64,000 nucleotides of DNA from Collybiopsis luxurians FD-317 M1 (GCA_000827265.1 KN834783.1:120937-184936); one strand, 5' to 3'. Positions 1 through 12,289 are shown, numbered from the stretch's first letter. A program made the numbers and translations. The notes: generated from the sequence alone by a model not told the origin.

Positions 1-521
1 GTTGAATAATAAATCTAGTAGCTTGGTGCAACTAGAAATAGTATATCAAAGAACTCGTTAAGACGGTATTAACGAGGGTTGACTCGGGAGGTTCGTGACT
101 CAGTGTCCGTTTACCCTACGAGACAGAATATTCAAAAGGCTACGGCAGTCAAATAGTCTTGACAATCAGTTCGACAAGTGAGAAGTGGATATGCCAGTGA
201 CTCGGTGTCAATGGGGTTTGCTCGACTCAGTGTTAAGCAGAATAATATTATAGACTAGTGAACAAGAGAACAGAAACAACACAGATCAAGATAGTTCAGG
301 TAATAACAGCATTATCATGGGAGATGTAGGTACAAGGCTTTTATACTCTGCGGGGAGACATGTGGTCTTGTGAATAGAAGTTTGGAATGAGCAACTGGTT
401 AGTTCGCCTCGCAAAATGCGTGTCGGATTTGGAGAGCCGAATTGATTGGTAAGACTATTATTGAGTCATGTGGTGAGTGTACTGGTTGGAAAGAGTGGAA
501 AAAATAGCGTAGGGCATAACA
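1..521 (+). mobile_element. LTR-like sequence, probably Ty1/Copia-type, cut by the window edge
   Basis: Homology to the paralogous block at 24481 onward starts abruptly at 522, so bases 1-521 are an insertion into the last intron of a seven-helix gene. The segment begins GTTGAATAATAA and ends GCATAACA. With one missing T before the window this gives TGTT...AACA ends, as expected of an LTR. A TATA-like stretch lies near 333. No coding capacity is visible. The other end of the element is outside the window, so solo LTR and full element cannot be told apart. Confidence 0.4.
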
Positions 522-1317
522 CTTACCGCCATTTCAACCCAATGAAAAGTGTAGCAAGAAGGTTGATGAAAAAAGATGCAACATTTGAAATCCCAGTGAG
601 GGGTGAGACCACTCCTGGCACTACCTCACCAGAATAAAAAATGGTGGCTGGAAGAAGTAGGCCTAGTGAGAAGATACTATTAAAAAGTTTTGCAGCTTTT
701 TATATATATTTTTTAACATACCCATATTGGCAATTGAGAGAATTGTAAGAAGAATTTTCCAAAACCTACTGTCAGGCAGTAATGACCATACTCTCCACAC
801 CACAGCACCATCCCCTATTGCAAGCTGAAGTGGAAATAAGAATAAAATGTCTGCATTCTCTACCTCTATAAACTGCACTGACAACTTACTGTTATACTTT
901 GTCCAGCTTGAGCCAACTGGTCAAAATCGATGAGTGCATACAAGTTCCCACCAGCAATGGATGAAGCATCGGACAAAGCCTGCCACAAAATTGAAATATT
1001 GATCACGGTAGAAACCAATAGAATCAACATGCACAATATGAATAAGATGTTTCGAGCGCGAGTCTGAGGCTTCATGCTAAAGATGGACATAAGAAAGCTC
1101 CCGAACCAAGTTTAAGACTTACCTCAGATAGTAAAATGCAACAAATGTCATCATGACTAACAAACCTACAATTTCACATAAATTTACACATTTATTATTT
1201 GAAATCAATGGTCAACAAGTACACATCCCAGCCTACAGCAATGATTATAAGGTTGATCACATTGAGGATGGATTCAGCACCAGTGTTGAAGAGCTCTTCT
1301 TGGTCCAAAAGTATCCT
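522..1317 (-). pseudogene. Broken seven-helix membrane protein gene, type 1 (copy M1)
   Basis: This is the paralogue of 23867-25276 and is about 96-98% identical to it. The exons for helices 1-5 are recognisable (ARNILFILCMLILLVS, AIGDGAVVWRVWSLL, ASFFINLLATLFIGLKW). Three lesions are visible. The start ATG seen in the paralogue is AGG here. The first splice donor reads GATGTG instead of GGTGTG. The last two exons (helices 6-7) are missing, replaced by the LTR-like sequence to the left. It is therefore not expected to make the full protein. The donor after the AIGDG exon (GTATGT) is still good here, whereas it is damaged in the paralogue. Confidence 0.75.
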
Positions 1318-3308
1318 TTTGAATGCCCAGTTTCTTGAATACTTTGCTGAGCCTTGGAAAAATGAATGTTCTCTCAGACTGAGGCAAAAATATTGCGCTG
1401 CCAAATGATCATTTTATAGCTTCCAGGTTATTATCTCCAGCATGAAATCAAACATTTGACTGTTATAATCTTCAGATCATAGAACTATTTTTTGCCTTGT
1501 GAATGAGGTAATGCCCATTGGTGTTTCAAAATCAAATTCACAGCTCTAACATCTCTAGGAGGTGATCATAATCCTTTATTTTAGTGGGTACCTTGTGAAC
1601 ACAAAAATTCAATCAGTCTAGGATTCCCATATTGCTGGTCTTTCAGAACCACTCTATTCACTTCTATGAGCCCAAACTTAGTGAAAACTTGCGAAACTTT
1701 TTGCTACATCTGATGTGCTAGTCTTGAGATGAGATGAGTAAAGACAACCAAGAATTTCCTCCAACACAATACTTACTGCAACTACAATGAAGTGCTTAAA
1801 GGAACACACAAGGATCACTTCTTGATCTCCAACCACCTGAATCCTGTCGGTTTCCGTTCTTTGATAGCAAGAAACAGCTGTTAAGCAGAGAACTCCCCTA
1901 ACAATAGTGATGGGCTGTAGTTAGCCAGATTGATTCTTATTTGAAGCCAACATCAAAATCATGATCTTGATGTGACAAAGAATCTTCCTCGGACTAACTC
2001 CGACTCAGGTCCCTTCCACACCTTTCCTTTTCCACAGGCTTCCTTCACAGTTGTGCGCAAGGCTGCATCCTTCCCCTTCTCCTTCCCCAGACCCAATTCT
2101 TAAATTACTCAACCAAGGAGCCAAAAACAGTGCTGGGCAGGTGCTGGTTCCCAGGCCACTGGCCCGCTGACCCAGGTTTACAGACTGTTTATTTTAGGCC
2201 AATATCAGAATCATGATCTTGAGGCAAAAAAAAGTCCCTGCTAGCAGGGTCTGCCTCGGACTTGGACTCAAGTTGTGCATCCTTCCTTACACCCAATTCT
2301 CAAATTTCAAATCGAACTTGATGTTTGGTGTTCAACCAGCCGATGAGTCACCTCAGATCCTTGTCTACATCCATATTTGCATCATTATGTATGTATGTAG
2401 CCCATAGCAGTATGAATGGCAGGGTCCAGATGTCCAATGCCCTCAAAGCTTGTTGCTTACATGGAGGCCACCCAAGTTGTATGTCCCTGAGGTTCGAATT
2501 ATAGAGATACCTATACTTAGGGTCACATCACAAACTTCCCGCTGCCCCCTCAGTGGCTCCCTTTTTACATACTCTGCATTATACCATATACACCCACTCC
2601 GAATCCACCCAACGTATACATAGCACATTATGTCTTTCCCTATAAGTATACCTATCCAAAACTGTACTTACTACTATGTAGGATTGGGACATTGTACTAC
2701 TTAAACCCTCCTTATCCCTGTCTGTCTACTTGAAGAAAAAGACCTTTTCCAAATTCCCCTTGCTCCCATATAGATATTGAATGACGATACACTCCCCTCA
2801 GTTCAACCAAGTCATACTCTACCTTCATCTATGACACGTGACAAGCATAGCCCATGCATATGAGTGAGGGGCTTGGATAGCTTGCACATCCACGTGTGCG
2901 TAGCATTCATATACTTAAGCCTCTCCAAATCTGTAGACAATGTATTGCAACTTCGAGCCTTGTGTTCATCCATAAGAAACATGTACTGTGACATGACTGG
3001 GGGCTCCGAAAGGGCAAACCACCTAGCACCCTCCCCTCAGTACTCTGTGGTACATTCTAATTTTCACCGCTCAAACATGTTCTTTGACCCTCGCTGAAGC
3101 CAACACTGCTCTACCTAACATCTCAATGGATTAACTGGGAAACGTTGATAAATACATGCAATAAACAAGCTCCGGACAATTTTTGAATGTCTAACTGAAA
3201 AAGCTACGGGTACATTTCAATGGCACTCAGCATGGCACCAGCAGTTATTTATCTAGATTTGGAGGTTAACTTCATTCGATGAGAAGGGCCGAAGAACTTG
3301 TCTACTTC
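1318..3308. repeat. Duplicated intergenic block, no gene seen
   Basis: This is collinear with 25277-27267 at high identity. Parts are also collinear with 20390-20860. It contains short ATGT/CATA microsatellite runs (near 2385) and scattered splice-like remnants, but no reading frame is preserved between copies. It is best read as the shared upstream and downstream flanks of duplicated seven-helix genes. Confidence 0.6.
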
Positions 3309-4566
3309 TCAGCTGCTCATCGAAGTATTGGAATGAGCATTGGGGTTATCTCGAATGCTCTCGAGATAATGGATTGTTTCCACAACTGGCGAATTATTTG
3401 TGCTGACCAAAATAATGACTGCCGCAGGATATGATGCCTGTACCGACTTTTGTTTCTTTGAGAATAGAAGGAGAAGAATTGATGTAAAAACTTACTGTAG
3501 CCACTGAAAAGAATGCAGCTACAACACTAGAAGTCTCCGCCAAACCAAAATTAATGTAGAAAGTCAAAATTATTTGGAAAATAATGGAAAGTAATTGCAC
3601 TGCACAAGAAATCCCCCCAGATTCTATCAAGAGAAGAAGAACCTTATTGACAGGACTGTTGCTCCCAAAGGACACAGCTCTCATTGCTCTTTGATGATTC
3701 CTGGATATTTAACTGTATGTTTCATGTAGCCCAATGCATCTGGATGAACACTCACCACCACTTCCAGACAATGAAAAGTGTACCAAACAGGTTAATGATG
3801 AAGGGGACCACAATGGAAGCCCAGTTTGACCCTACAACAAAATCTTGAAGGAAACCCCCCATGGAATCATATATATAGCCAACTGAATCAGAAATAAGTA
3901 GGACTAGGGGAATAAAATTAACAGATCGATAAGCTGTTATACTTCTTCTACGCACCCACATTGGCAGTCATGATAACTGTAATAAGAAATTTCCAAAGCC
4001 TGTTGTCCGGTAGTAACACCCATGCTCTCCAGACCACAGCACAATCCCCTATAGCAACCTTGAATTGGGTATAAGAATGAGATATTTGCATTCCCACCAT
4101 TTCCCGGGCATTGATAACTTACTACAATGTCTGTTAAAGCAGGACCTAAACTGGATGCCACCAACGGGTAATATACTATGGCACCCGCCTTCTTTCCAGT
4201 GCCATGGGAAAGGAAAAGCAGAGTATCTATTAGAGCTGCCATAAAATTCGTTGTAACGACCAGTAGCATTGTCATGCATAGTATGACTAAGATGTTTCGA
4301 CTGGGTGTTGGAGGCTTCATGCTAAGAAAGAATATAAGAAAAGTTGCAGATGAAAATTAAGACTGACCTCAGATAGTAAAGTGCAACAAATGTCATCAGG
4401 ACTAGCGCGCCTGCAAAACTTGTCTTTATTTAGACATCCGTGTCCAAAATGATAACGACGCACCGCAGCCCAGTGCCAAAATTATGACAGTCGGAGTAAA
4501 CTGGATCATCGCATAACCAATACCCAATAACTCTTCCAATACCTCTGATTGTTCCACCGTCATCAT
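3309..4566 (-). CDS. Seven-helix receptor-like membrane protein, type 1 (copy M2), intact
   Basis: Seven exons join with perfect phase: 4566-4464, 4410-4368, 4321-4123, 4058-3956, 3903-3756, 3700-3496 and 3437-3309, giving 309 aa. Introns are 46-64 nt with GT...AG ends. About seven hydrophobic segments are seen: residues 23-47, 57-82, 116-132, 137-160, 175-198, 213-240 and 255-280. The motif IGDCAVVWRAWVLL after helix 3 and YPAAVIILV in helix 7 are typical of a large uncharacterised Agaricomycete seven-helix family; ligand and function are unknown. The start was chosen because the same exon is open in all good copies. The C-terminus ends HSNTSMSS. The neighbour at 522-1317 is a broken paralogue on the same strand. 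Confidence 0.85.
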
Positions 4567-6422
4567 TTTGAGTGTTGTGTTTGCTCGAATACTCTACTGA
4601 GTTTGGAAAAATGGATCTGCTCTCAGTCCAAGTCGAAGATGGGGTGCATTCCCAAGACCTGGACATTATAAAGCACCAAGGCTATAAAAAAGCCATCTTT
4701 GCCTGGTCAATTCGGTGGATTCTTGATTGATATTCCCTGAGGAAGATGATGCTTGTACCGCATTCAGGATACTCCCAGAAGTCGACCGTACCTTGTAATA
4801 TACTTTCTCCTCCCAAAGCTGAGTGTCACCATGATGTATCTGTAAGACAAAGATCAATGGATGCCTTGAGAACACAAAAACATCAGACCTATGATCTCTT
4901 CTCTGATGCAACCACAAGGTAAAGATCCTGTCGACATGCGAACTCCCACTAAGGAGTACGATGGGGCTGTGAATCGTGGTATGAGATCAGGACAAATTAT
5001 CCTCATACACATATCATATCATATCAGTTTGCTAAAGTTCCCCCTCTCCCCCGGCCCATATTGTGTCGAGCCAAACAATTTCTCTTAACCAGGTGATCTC
5101 CTCAATACATAACACGCATAGCCCATACGCACTCCTGAGTGGCATGGATAACATGCACATTGCACATCCGCGTATGCGTAGCATTCATAATTTCATATAC
5201 TTATGCCTCTCCAAAACCGTAATGTACAATGTATTATAACTTTGAGCCCTGTGTCCATCCATAAGAAATGTGTACCGCGACATGGCACAGAGCTCCGAGA
5301 GGACAACTCACCCCTCCATATTGTTACGGTACACTCAATCGTATCACCAGACGCTGAAATGTCCCCAGGACCCCCATTGCCTACTTACACTAAGTACTCT
5401 TGGCCTATAGGCTACTCTATGCCACCCATCGATATTCTGCATCCGCTTAAGTTACCCCATCCCTCACATTCCGACGCATGCGCATCACGATGTACATACA
5501 TAACAAGACTCATTCTCCGTGCGTGTCAGACTAACGTACGCCCAAACATCCCCAGGACCGCCCATTGCCTACACTAGCTTGAAGTACTCTCGGTCCAGCC
5601 TATAGGCTACTCTATGCCACCCATCGATATTCCGCATCGGCTTAAGTTACCCCATCCCTCACACATTCCGACGCGTGTGCATCACGACGTACATACATAC
5701 ATACATAACAAGACTCGTTCTCCGTGCGTGTCAGACTAAAGTACTTATTGAATGTATGCGACCTGGCATGGCTGCTCCACTACAGTTCGAGTCGAGCCCG
5801 AGGCAACACCGAGTCCGACGTTACCGTTACGTATGTACTTCAACCAGCTGTAGTAAGCACGTAACTGGACGTTTGAGGATTGGGTATTGGGTATTCAGCT
5901 CTAGCTCCCAAGAGTACTTGGAGTCGTATGCCGCAGAGCCCGAGCCCGTACTATCAAGGGGTAGTGCGTATCTTTAAAGTACCTAAATTCTAACCATACA
6001 TTTTCATCACCCATCGTAAACTGTATATTCGAATCGTATATCGTATATCATCTCATCTCATAATCATACAACAACGCGACTACAAATAACCCCAACCCAA
6101 CCCAACCCATCAACAAACCGCCCACCACCAACCAACACCACGTTAGAGTAGTGTACAAACACTATTTTAACAAACTATGTAACAGATGAATAATTCTAAG
6201 TAACCGTAACGGTACCCCAAGCTCGTATCGCACTCGAGCTGGAGTGATGAAAGTAAAGATAAAATGTACACAAGAAACAAAAACAACAGACAGACGAGGA
6301 GAAGAACGGTACGAGGCAAAAAAGCAAGGAACAAAAAAGTGAGAAGATCAAGGAAAAAAGCTAGATGAGGGAAACACAAAGCCTGTATAGGGGGTGTAAG
6401 TCATCTACGACCCAACCCCACG
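4567..6422. repeat. Duplicated intergenic block upstream of M2
   Basis: This is collinear with 28531-30204 and in part with 22202-23866 and 18700-19615. A minus-strand open stretch at 4666-4917 (start MWLHQRRDHRSDVFVFS) is recognisable in all three seven-helix loci (22203-22658 and 28630-28881). It may be a relic exon, since a splice-like TTACAG sits inside it, but I cannot assign it. The rest holds CATA microsatellites and the C-rich block annotated separately. No gene is supported. Confidence 0.55.
6090..6109 (-). promoter_or_regulatory. Putative G-quadruplex tract downstream of the Ser/Gly-rich gene
   Basis: The plus strand reads four runs of three or more C separated by AA, so the minus strand carries GGG-TT repeats able to form a G-quadruplex. 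It lies about 315 nt past the stop codon of the minus-strand gene, in its likely 3' region. The same tract is kept in the other copies near 19236, 23538 and 29905, next to a shared AGTGTACAAACACT inverted repeat. The function is inferred only. Confidence 0.4.
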
Positions 6423-7422
6423 CTATGACCCCTCCCTCTCCTTCCCCACACCCCCATCCAACCCCAAAACCGACCCCAACGAAGACCCCGATGAGGACGA
6501 CCCCGACCCCAAAGGTGGAACAACCACCTCCGCCATACCCACCTCCACACGCGGCAACTCCTCCTCATACCCCCCTCCCCCTCCCGCACTCGCATTCTCA
6601 GCCGCCAATTTCGCCCTATGCGCAGCAGCAGCCAACGCACCCGGCATCGCAATCAACACCGCTACCTCTACATGCGTAGGCGCATCGCTTGATGAGGTAG
6701 GTAGAGTCTGATGCGGTTGTTGTAGTTGATTGTTACCGTTACCATTCCCGTTACCATTCGCATTCGAATTGGAATTATTGGTATTTGTGTTGCCTGAACC
6801 TACTCCCGATCCCGAACCAGAATTAGCAGGAGACTCTGCCCCCGATCCCGACCCAGAATGGATCGACCGGCCAGGTGAAATCAACCTCCAAGCACTCGCA
6901 GCAACCCTCACCGGCACACCCGACGCAGCCCTCAACCGTCCCACAAGCGTAGGTCCATTCGGTGTCGGATCATTCGCATCCGACGACGCATCACCTCCTC
7001 CTGCAGCCGTATCCAACCCTAATCCCGAAATCGAAGGGGACGTCGAAGAGATGGACGCAGCTACAGGAAAGATATCCCCCCATCCCCATTCCGTTCCCGC
7101 CCCTCCTCCTCTCGTAATATCCATCGCACCCATCGCACCCATCGCACCCTTCTCCTTCCCACCCGCACCCGCACCAACACCACCATCAAACCTCTGCACA
7201 TCCCACGCCTCCCTATACACATTCGCCTCCCACATCTTTGGCTTCTTCGCCAAATCCACCTTTCCCCGTGCATTCGTCAACACATTCGGCGAGATATAGG
7301 TTCCATTATGGATCACCTCCTCGATCATGCGGCGGCGGCGCCGACGTAAGAGGAGCGAGCAGACGACGATAGCAGCTGAGACGCCGAGGAGGAGGACAAG
7401 GGTTGCGAGGAAGGTGTAGACT
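6423..7422 (-). pseudogene. 5'-truncated Ser/Gly-rich single-span membrane protein (copy 1)
   Basis: This is the paralogue of exon 2 of the full gene at 30205-31459. From 7422 downward it encodes the transmembrane segment TLATLVLLLGVSAAIVV, a basic RRRRRR cluster, the conserved MIEE..NGTYI..N box, and the Ser/Gly/Asn-rich cytoplasmic tail to the stop at 6423. Identity to the paralogue stops at 7422, exactly at the exon 2 splice acceptor (the new upstream bases still end in CAACAG). Exon 1, with the start codon and Ser/Thr-rich ectodomain, is absent. A new upstream exon cannot be excluded but none is evident, so it is called a pseudogene. Confidence 0.65.
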
Positions 7423-9222
7423 GTTGGCGGTTATATCTTCCACTCACTGGAAAAATGCGATCAATTTTGCGGGGCTCATTTTGAGAGACACTGTTGACTG
7501 AAGCTCGGTTAGATGAAACCTGTGGATAACTGGTCCGGTTTAAGAACGTGCAGTCACTAGAGCGAGGTTATATCGAAGACTGACGATGGGTTTCGAATTC
7601 GATCCCTGGATTCGGAGCTGAGACAATGAGGAAAGAGTGTATCTTCTGTCTATCAGCGAGAGTAGGTATTTAGCGTCATTAATTCATCAGAACAGCGACG
7701 CTCATGTCGCGAATCAGGCGGAGCTTTGGGATCAATAAGCTGAGACTTGAGGAAGTTTGGCAGGAGAAATAGCCAGTATCCTGTCGGCCGTTGAAGTCTA
7801 GGCCAGAATCTCGGTGTTCATTCATGTTGTCGAAGCAGTGGGATACTTGAGCAATGCGATACTTGAATAAAGTGTTCGTCGAGCGTGCAACGTGGCGCGG
7901 TCCGGTCCGGAGTCCCGATTTTAACCGATACGGCCCATGCAGTACTAGAGTAGTCCGCGGGCGAATACTCTTCCACTTCGACTTCGTCCTACAACTCAAA
8001 TCTCTTCCACTTTTACCTCTTCCTCTATAGCTGACTGTTCCTCCGCCTCCTCCACCATCTTTGATCAGTCACCCCAGTACCAGCAGTGAAGACACTATCA
8101 ATAATCACAGTATCGTCTCAAAAAACTAAGTATACCGAAGTATCACAAATTAAGACGAGGATCTAGAAACGGAAAAGTACCCGTAAGAGACTGCCAAAGA
8201 TAAATATCTGACTCAGGAAGACGAAGAGAGAGCGATAAACGGAAGAAATGAGGTGATGATCGTGTACGGAGCATATTCATTGCTATATTTCCTGTCATCC
8301 ACCATCATCGTGAAATTGGAAGTCAAATCCAGCCTAGACACTCTTCCAAATGTGCTATCAGAGTTTTGTGGGTCCTATATGCACAGAACATCCTCGTCGG
8401 CATCGACAGCAACGACCGTGCCTCTTCTCTAAAAAACACAGCCACCCCCGCCTGGGCTGCCCGAGTTTCTACATAAGACGGTAACAGGTGCTAGTGGTCT
8501 ATGTAGCTGGTGCTTATTTTCGACTTTGAATGTACTACGTCATCTTCTTACTACAACATGTTATTGGAACTTGGAAGCACCAAGCCCCCCTGATTACAAG
8601 GAGATTATTCTGTTATCTTCAGTCTCTTGAAGTTTCGAGCGAGGTATGCGCAATATGCAGAATATGCGGCTTAGAGTCTTCCTTTTTCCATTCTTCCACA
8701 GTATTTAAAATAACTCATTCGTATATGGTATTGTGTATCTTGGTATATGGATCGACAGTAGCCGATGCATTACGAGAGGAAGACGGTATAAAAGATACCT
8801 TAATCTGTTTACTCAGACCCCGGGGTGTCAGTTCTTGATCCCAAGAAGATAATGAACCTTACCTTACCTCACAAAGACTCATTCGACTATTCCTGACTTG
8901 CCGAGTACATTCACCATTTGCTTGAAATTCCTCTCTTCTCTTCCATTCCCATGCGAGCCTTCTACAATGGTCGCTGCCGACTGGCTCTCTCCCTTTTGTC
9001 AAATTGTGCTTTGTATCTCTATCTCATTTCCGTACTTTGCTTGGCCTTCTGAGGCCGTCATCACATAGACCAAAGTCATTCCCATGCCCAATGAAATCAT
9101 GTATCTGTATTCATGCTGCACTTAACATTCTGCAACTCTGGAAATTGGAATAATAAATGAATATTTAATTCTGTTTTTATCAAAGGGACGGGTTTTCACG
9201 CCATTCAAGTATACATGGTGAA
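7423..9222. other. Single-copy stretch without a recognisable gene
   Basis: No frame shows a recognisable domain or convincing exon-intron pattern. The longest open stretches (7679-7999 minus, 8530-8838 plus) lack similarity to any family I know and are not supported by codon pattern or introns. Confidence 0.5.
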
Positions 9223-9650
9223 GGTTCAGAAATGACTCTCAGGCTAGAGAATGATCATCACTGTTGAAAGGGAGTCGAACGTGTTACGTAGCAGACTATA
9301 GTGTAACTTACAGGGAAGCTGAAAAACCGATAAACCGGTAGTTTAATCTTAGCATATTATTATGCAGCTCTGAGCTACTTGTCATTATCAAATGCTAAGC
9401 TATACTCTGTCCGGTTATTGGAAGTCTGAATTGACTATTGATGAAGGCTGTCTGAACCGCATGCTTGACAGGCAATTATTGTTATCTCGCTTCTGACCTT
9501 TGCTATTTGTGAGGGTATCTCTTTCCCAGGCGCGTCCCAGCATGACACGCAGAATGATCATTTCCGGTGAAATGCACTATGAGTAGGGCACATCAGTAAA
9601 TATTGAGTACACGATTTGAACACTTGCCCTCGCACCTCGCACTGAATCAT
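9223..9650 (-). pseudogene. Inverted relic of the 3' end of the type 2 seven-helix gene
   Basis: The reverse complement of this segment matches 39415-39850 (and 45174-45609). It includes the last intron, the final exon (CISPEMIILRVMLGRAW) and about 160 bp past the stop. Upstream exons are absent and a small deletion plus a stop cut the C-terminal tail. It shows that a copy of the cassette now found on the right of the window once lay here in inverted orientation. Confidence 0.75.
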
Positions 9651-10621
9651 ATTGAATGACTGACGAAATCTAAATTAAAGTACAAAGGAAATTCTAATCC
9701 TTTATGCCCGAAATCAATGCCTTTTATCAATCGAAATTAGAAAGGAATATTTAATTTTTTTTCAAGCGAAATGCAGGTTTAATTGTCTTTTTTTTTTGAT
9801 TCCAATATCGGGCGAGAAAAGCTCCAAATTTTGAGTATTTTTTCAGTCGAAATCAAAAATTCATTCTAAATCTATTTACGGTAATAATCACGGCCGAGAA
9901 AAATCAGAACCGCCGTAGTGATTAGTCTTGAATATTAAATACAAACCAATAGGTCGTCGAATCAACGCTATTGTATCGGCACGTTTCTTCCTCCTTGCTT
10001 GTGTTTCCGCCTCCCGATATAGAGGGTCCGCCAGAGCCCTCACACCGAGGGTATACAAATACAGATTATATATACAATATTTACTGTACATATATAAAGT
10101 ATAGTACACAGTACAGCTTGAACCTTACTTCAAATACGATTCAAGAAAAGCACAATAGCTCAAAAAGAGATGTCCTCAAGGGGGATGAATCTTTCTGAAA
10201 AGCTATGGAGGCTTCTGAGTCATGGATTGACTAGCATCCCTCTAGTTCAAAGGAACATGGATTATTGCCTCAAGGACTGTTAATGTGGCGAAATCCGAAA
10301 ACAACACAATCTCGATCATCTTCCCGCCAATTCAGTCTCAGCACAAGTAGCATGCGGGAGCGAAGAGGTATAGGCGCCACGGTCACGCTTCTGTCACTGG
10401 ACGCAATGACACAGTTGTACTATATGAGTACCTTCGCGATACTCGAAGGAGCTGCAATATAGATTTCAGGCCTGAAATCGTCAAGTCAAGACCGAAGACG
10501 GTGTTCTAGTGTACCAGCATATGGCATCTAAATGTTTTCCAGTATTCCCATGTAATTCCTTCCCACATCGCTGTTCCGAATGCAGGACCTTGTTGCGTAA
10601 TATCTATCCATATATACATAT
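9651..10621. other. AT-rich stretch without a recognisable gene
   Basis: Long T-runs (9750-9850) and TATA-type microsatellite (10060-10110) are present. The small open frames here have no recognisable domain. The region lies 3' of the NmrA-like gene. Confidence 0.45.
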
Positions 10622-11793
10622 CTACTTTGAGAGAAGTTTACGTTCGGCCTCGCTTGGAAGATGACTCATATCGGGAACAAGAGATCCATCATAACCTTTG
10701 GTCTTAATCCAAGTTTCCAGTGTAAATCCAGTTGGATGAACCTTTCTAATCCATTCCATATCCCTGGTCAAGATAGTGTCCCGCCAAACATTACATACAG
10801 CAGAGTAAGTAGCCTCCAGGTAGCGCATGGGAGTAAAGCTAGAACGCTTGGCCCAGTATTCCTCCACGGATATATGTTTGCGGACAGCAGGAATCCCTGT
10901 CACGCGCGTAAAGATTTCAACAACTTGATTAATCGACATCATTTCCGTCGCAATTTTCAGTTCCTGACCAGATGTCTCAGGGAGATGGTCAAAGGTGTAA
11001 CGAGTCCACCAGGCAATGTCATCGAGACTAATCATGGGGATCAAACCGTCTTTGGTAGGAGTGTCGAAGACCAGTGCGCCGTTTTCACGCTGAGGTTGAG
11101 GCCCTAACATTCGCTGGAGAGGATTGAACAAGGAAAATGCGGTATGGAACACAAGAAACGTACTCCGGCGAGATTTTCAATGTATGGACCGGTCGTAAGG
11201 ACTGTCCATGCAAAAGCTTTGCCACTGGGATCCGAATCTTGAACTCGCAGAAACTCGGTAAAGATACCCTTTGCGTTCATGTGGGGAGCATTATATTTTG
11301 GATCGTATCCTCCAAACTTTCTTTGTATCAGCACCTGGAAGAATTGAACACGAAGAGCTGTAAGATCGAACCTTGTAGCCATAGTCTAGACTGCTCCAAA
11401 TGAAATGCCTCATTTGCGGTACGCAATGGGCTTTTTCGAACATTTTGATAGCGGCATAAATTTCACCCTGCTCTCCGACTACAGCTGTATCCGTGTTTGC
11501 AAATATACCGTAGCATCCTTCCATTGCGGGAGCAAGGGTGCTCATGTCATCGAAGCTGCCTAGAATGAATCTCAGAGCTATGTCCAAAGTAATAACTCCG
11601 AAAATTCACCTTTGAACACTTCGACACCTGGCAGCGAAGCCAAGATCTGTGCCTTCTTGCTCAATGGATTCCGAGTAAATGCTCGCACTGAGTACGGGGA
11701 AGGATTTCCAGCTTCATCAGGGGCAAGTAGCGCCGCGATAACTGGGATACCTTGAGAACCAGTTGCACCGATAACCAATACCTTCTTGGACAT
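10622..11793 (-). CDS. NmrA-like NAD(P)-binding protein (atypical short-chain dehydrogenase)
   Basis: Exons 11793-11610, 11559-11372, 11316-11164 and 11113-10622 join in phase to about 338 aa, near the usual length of fungal NmrA-like proteins. The N-terminus starts KVLVIGATGSQG, the GxxGxxG Rossmann motif that binds NAD(P). It continues with RAFTRNP and the family-typical HFIWSSLDYGYK and GGYDPKYNAPHMNAKG blocks. NmrA-like proteins act as redox sensors or reductases; the substrate here is unknown. Introns are 50, 55 and 50 nt. For the second, an alternative acceptor 18 nt earlier (37-nt intron) keeps the frame too, adding six residues. The gene is single copy in the window, with no obvious partner gene next to it. 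Confidence 0.9.
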
Positions 11794-12069
11794 GGTTTCT
11801 TGGGGTAGAGATTGCTTTGTGGAAAGACCTGCTTTTTAACTTCGAGCAAGTTTTTCATTGATCTAAGTAATCTAACGACTTTGATTCTATCTTCGGGAAT
11901 AAGACAACTAACGGGCCCACGCTAACGCCTGGTGCCCTTTTCAGCAATTGGATCTAAGTGGAATGCAATGTATGTTGACCAAAATAATATAAATTACAAA
12001 ATTTAGATCAATTTAATAACTGCATGTCTTGTATTTCCATGCACTCGTAACGTGAAGTTGAACCCGCAA
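11794..12069. other. Upstream region of the NmrA-like gene
   Basis: No gene seen. The region should contain the promoter of the minus-strand NmrA-like gene; no clear TATA box was recognised. Confidence 0.35.
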
Positions 12070-12289
12070 CGCGGTATGTCATTATGTTGTGAAAAATGCA
12101 CAAAAATCCTTGAAGATGTATCAGAAGTTGGTTGCGATGTAAAATGCAAGATCAAGCTCAAAAAAGGATTCCGCGGAAGCGTTCTTTAAAGGATTTTGCA
12201 TGCGCCTATTTTTCATTTTCGAGAGGCATAAATTGTTAATAAATGTTCAAGTTCATGCATTTTCAACTACGGTCAGATGACATACCGCG
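12070..12289. mobile_element. Candidate MITE with 13-bp perfect terminal inverted repeats
   Basis: CGCGGTATGTCAT at 12070-12082 is the exact reverse complement of 12277-12289. Inside it the two arms stay similar for roughly 20 more bases (TTGTGAAAAATGCA against GTTGAAAATGCA). The element is about 220 bp, AT-rich and non-coding. No clear target-site duplication was seen, so this is a structural call only. Confidence 0.45.

Noticed and set aside
5690..5705. CATA and ATGT runs as CRISPR-like or functional arrays
   Set aside because: They are simple microsatellites without spaced repeats, and the organism is a eukaryote.
6730..7299. Long Pro-rich plus-strand frame (and its copy at 30515-31069)
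   Set aside because: It is the antisense shadow of the Ser/Gly-rich membrane gene; the minus strand has the transmembrane helix and a proper intron.
7679..7999. 106-codon minus-strand frame in the unique region
   Set aside because: No recognisable domain, no splice structure, and a similar length is expected by chance in this base composition.
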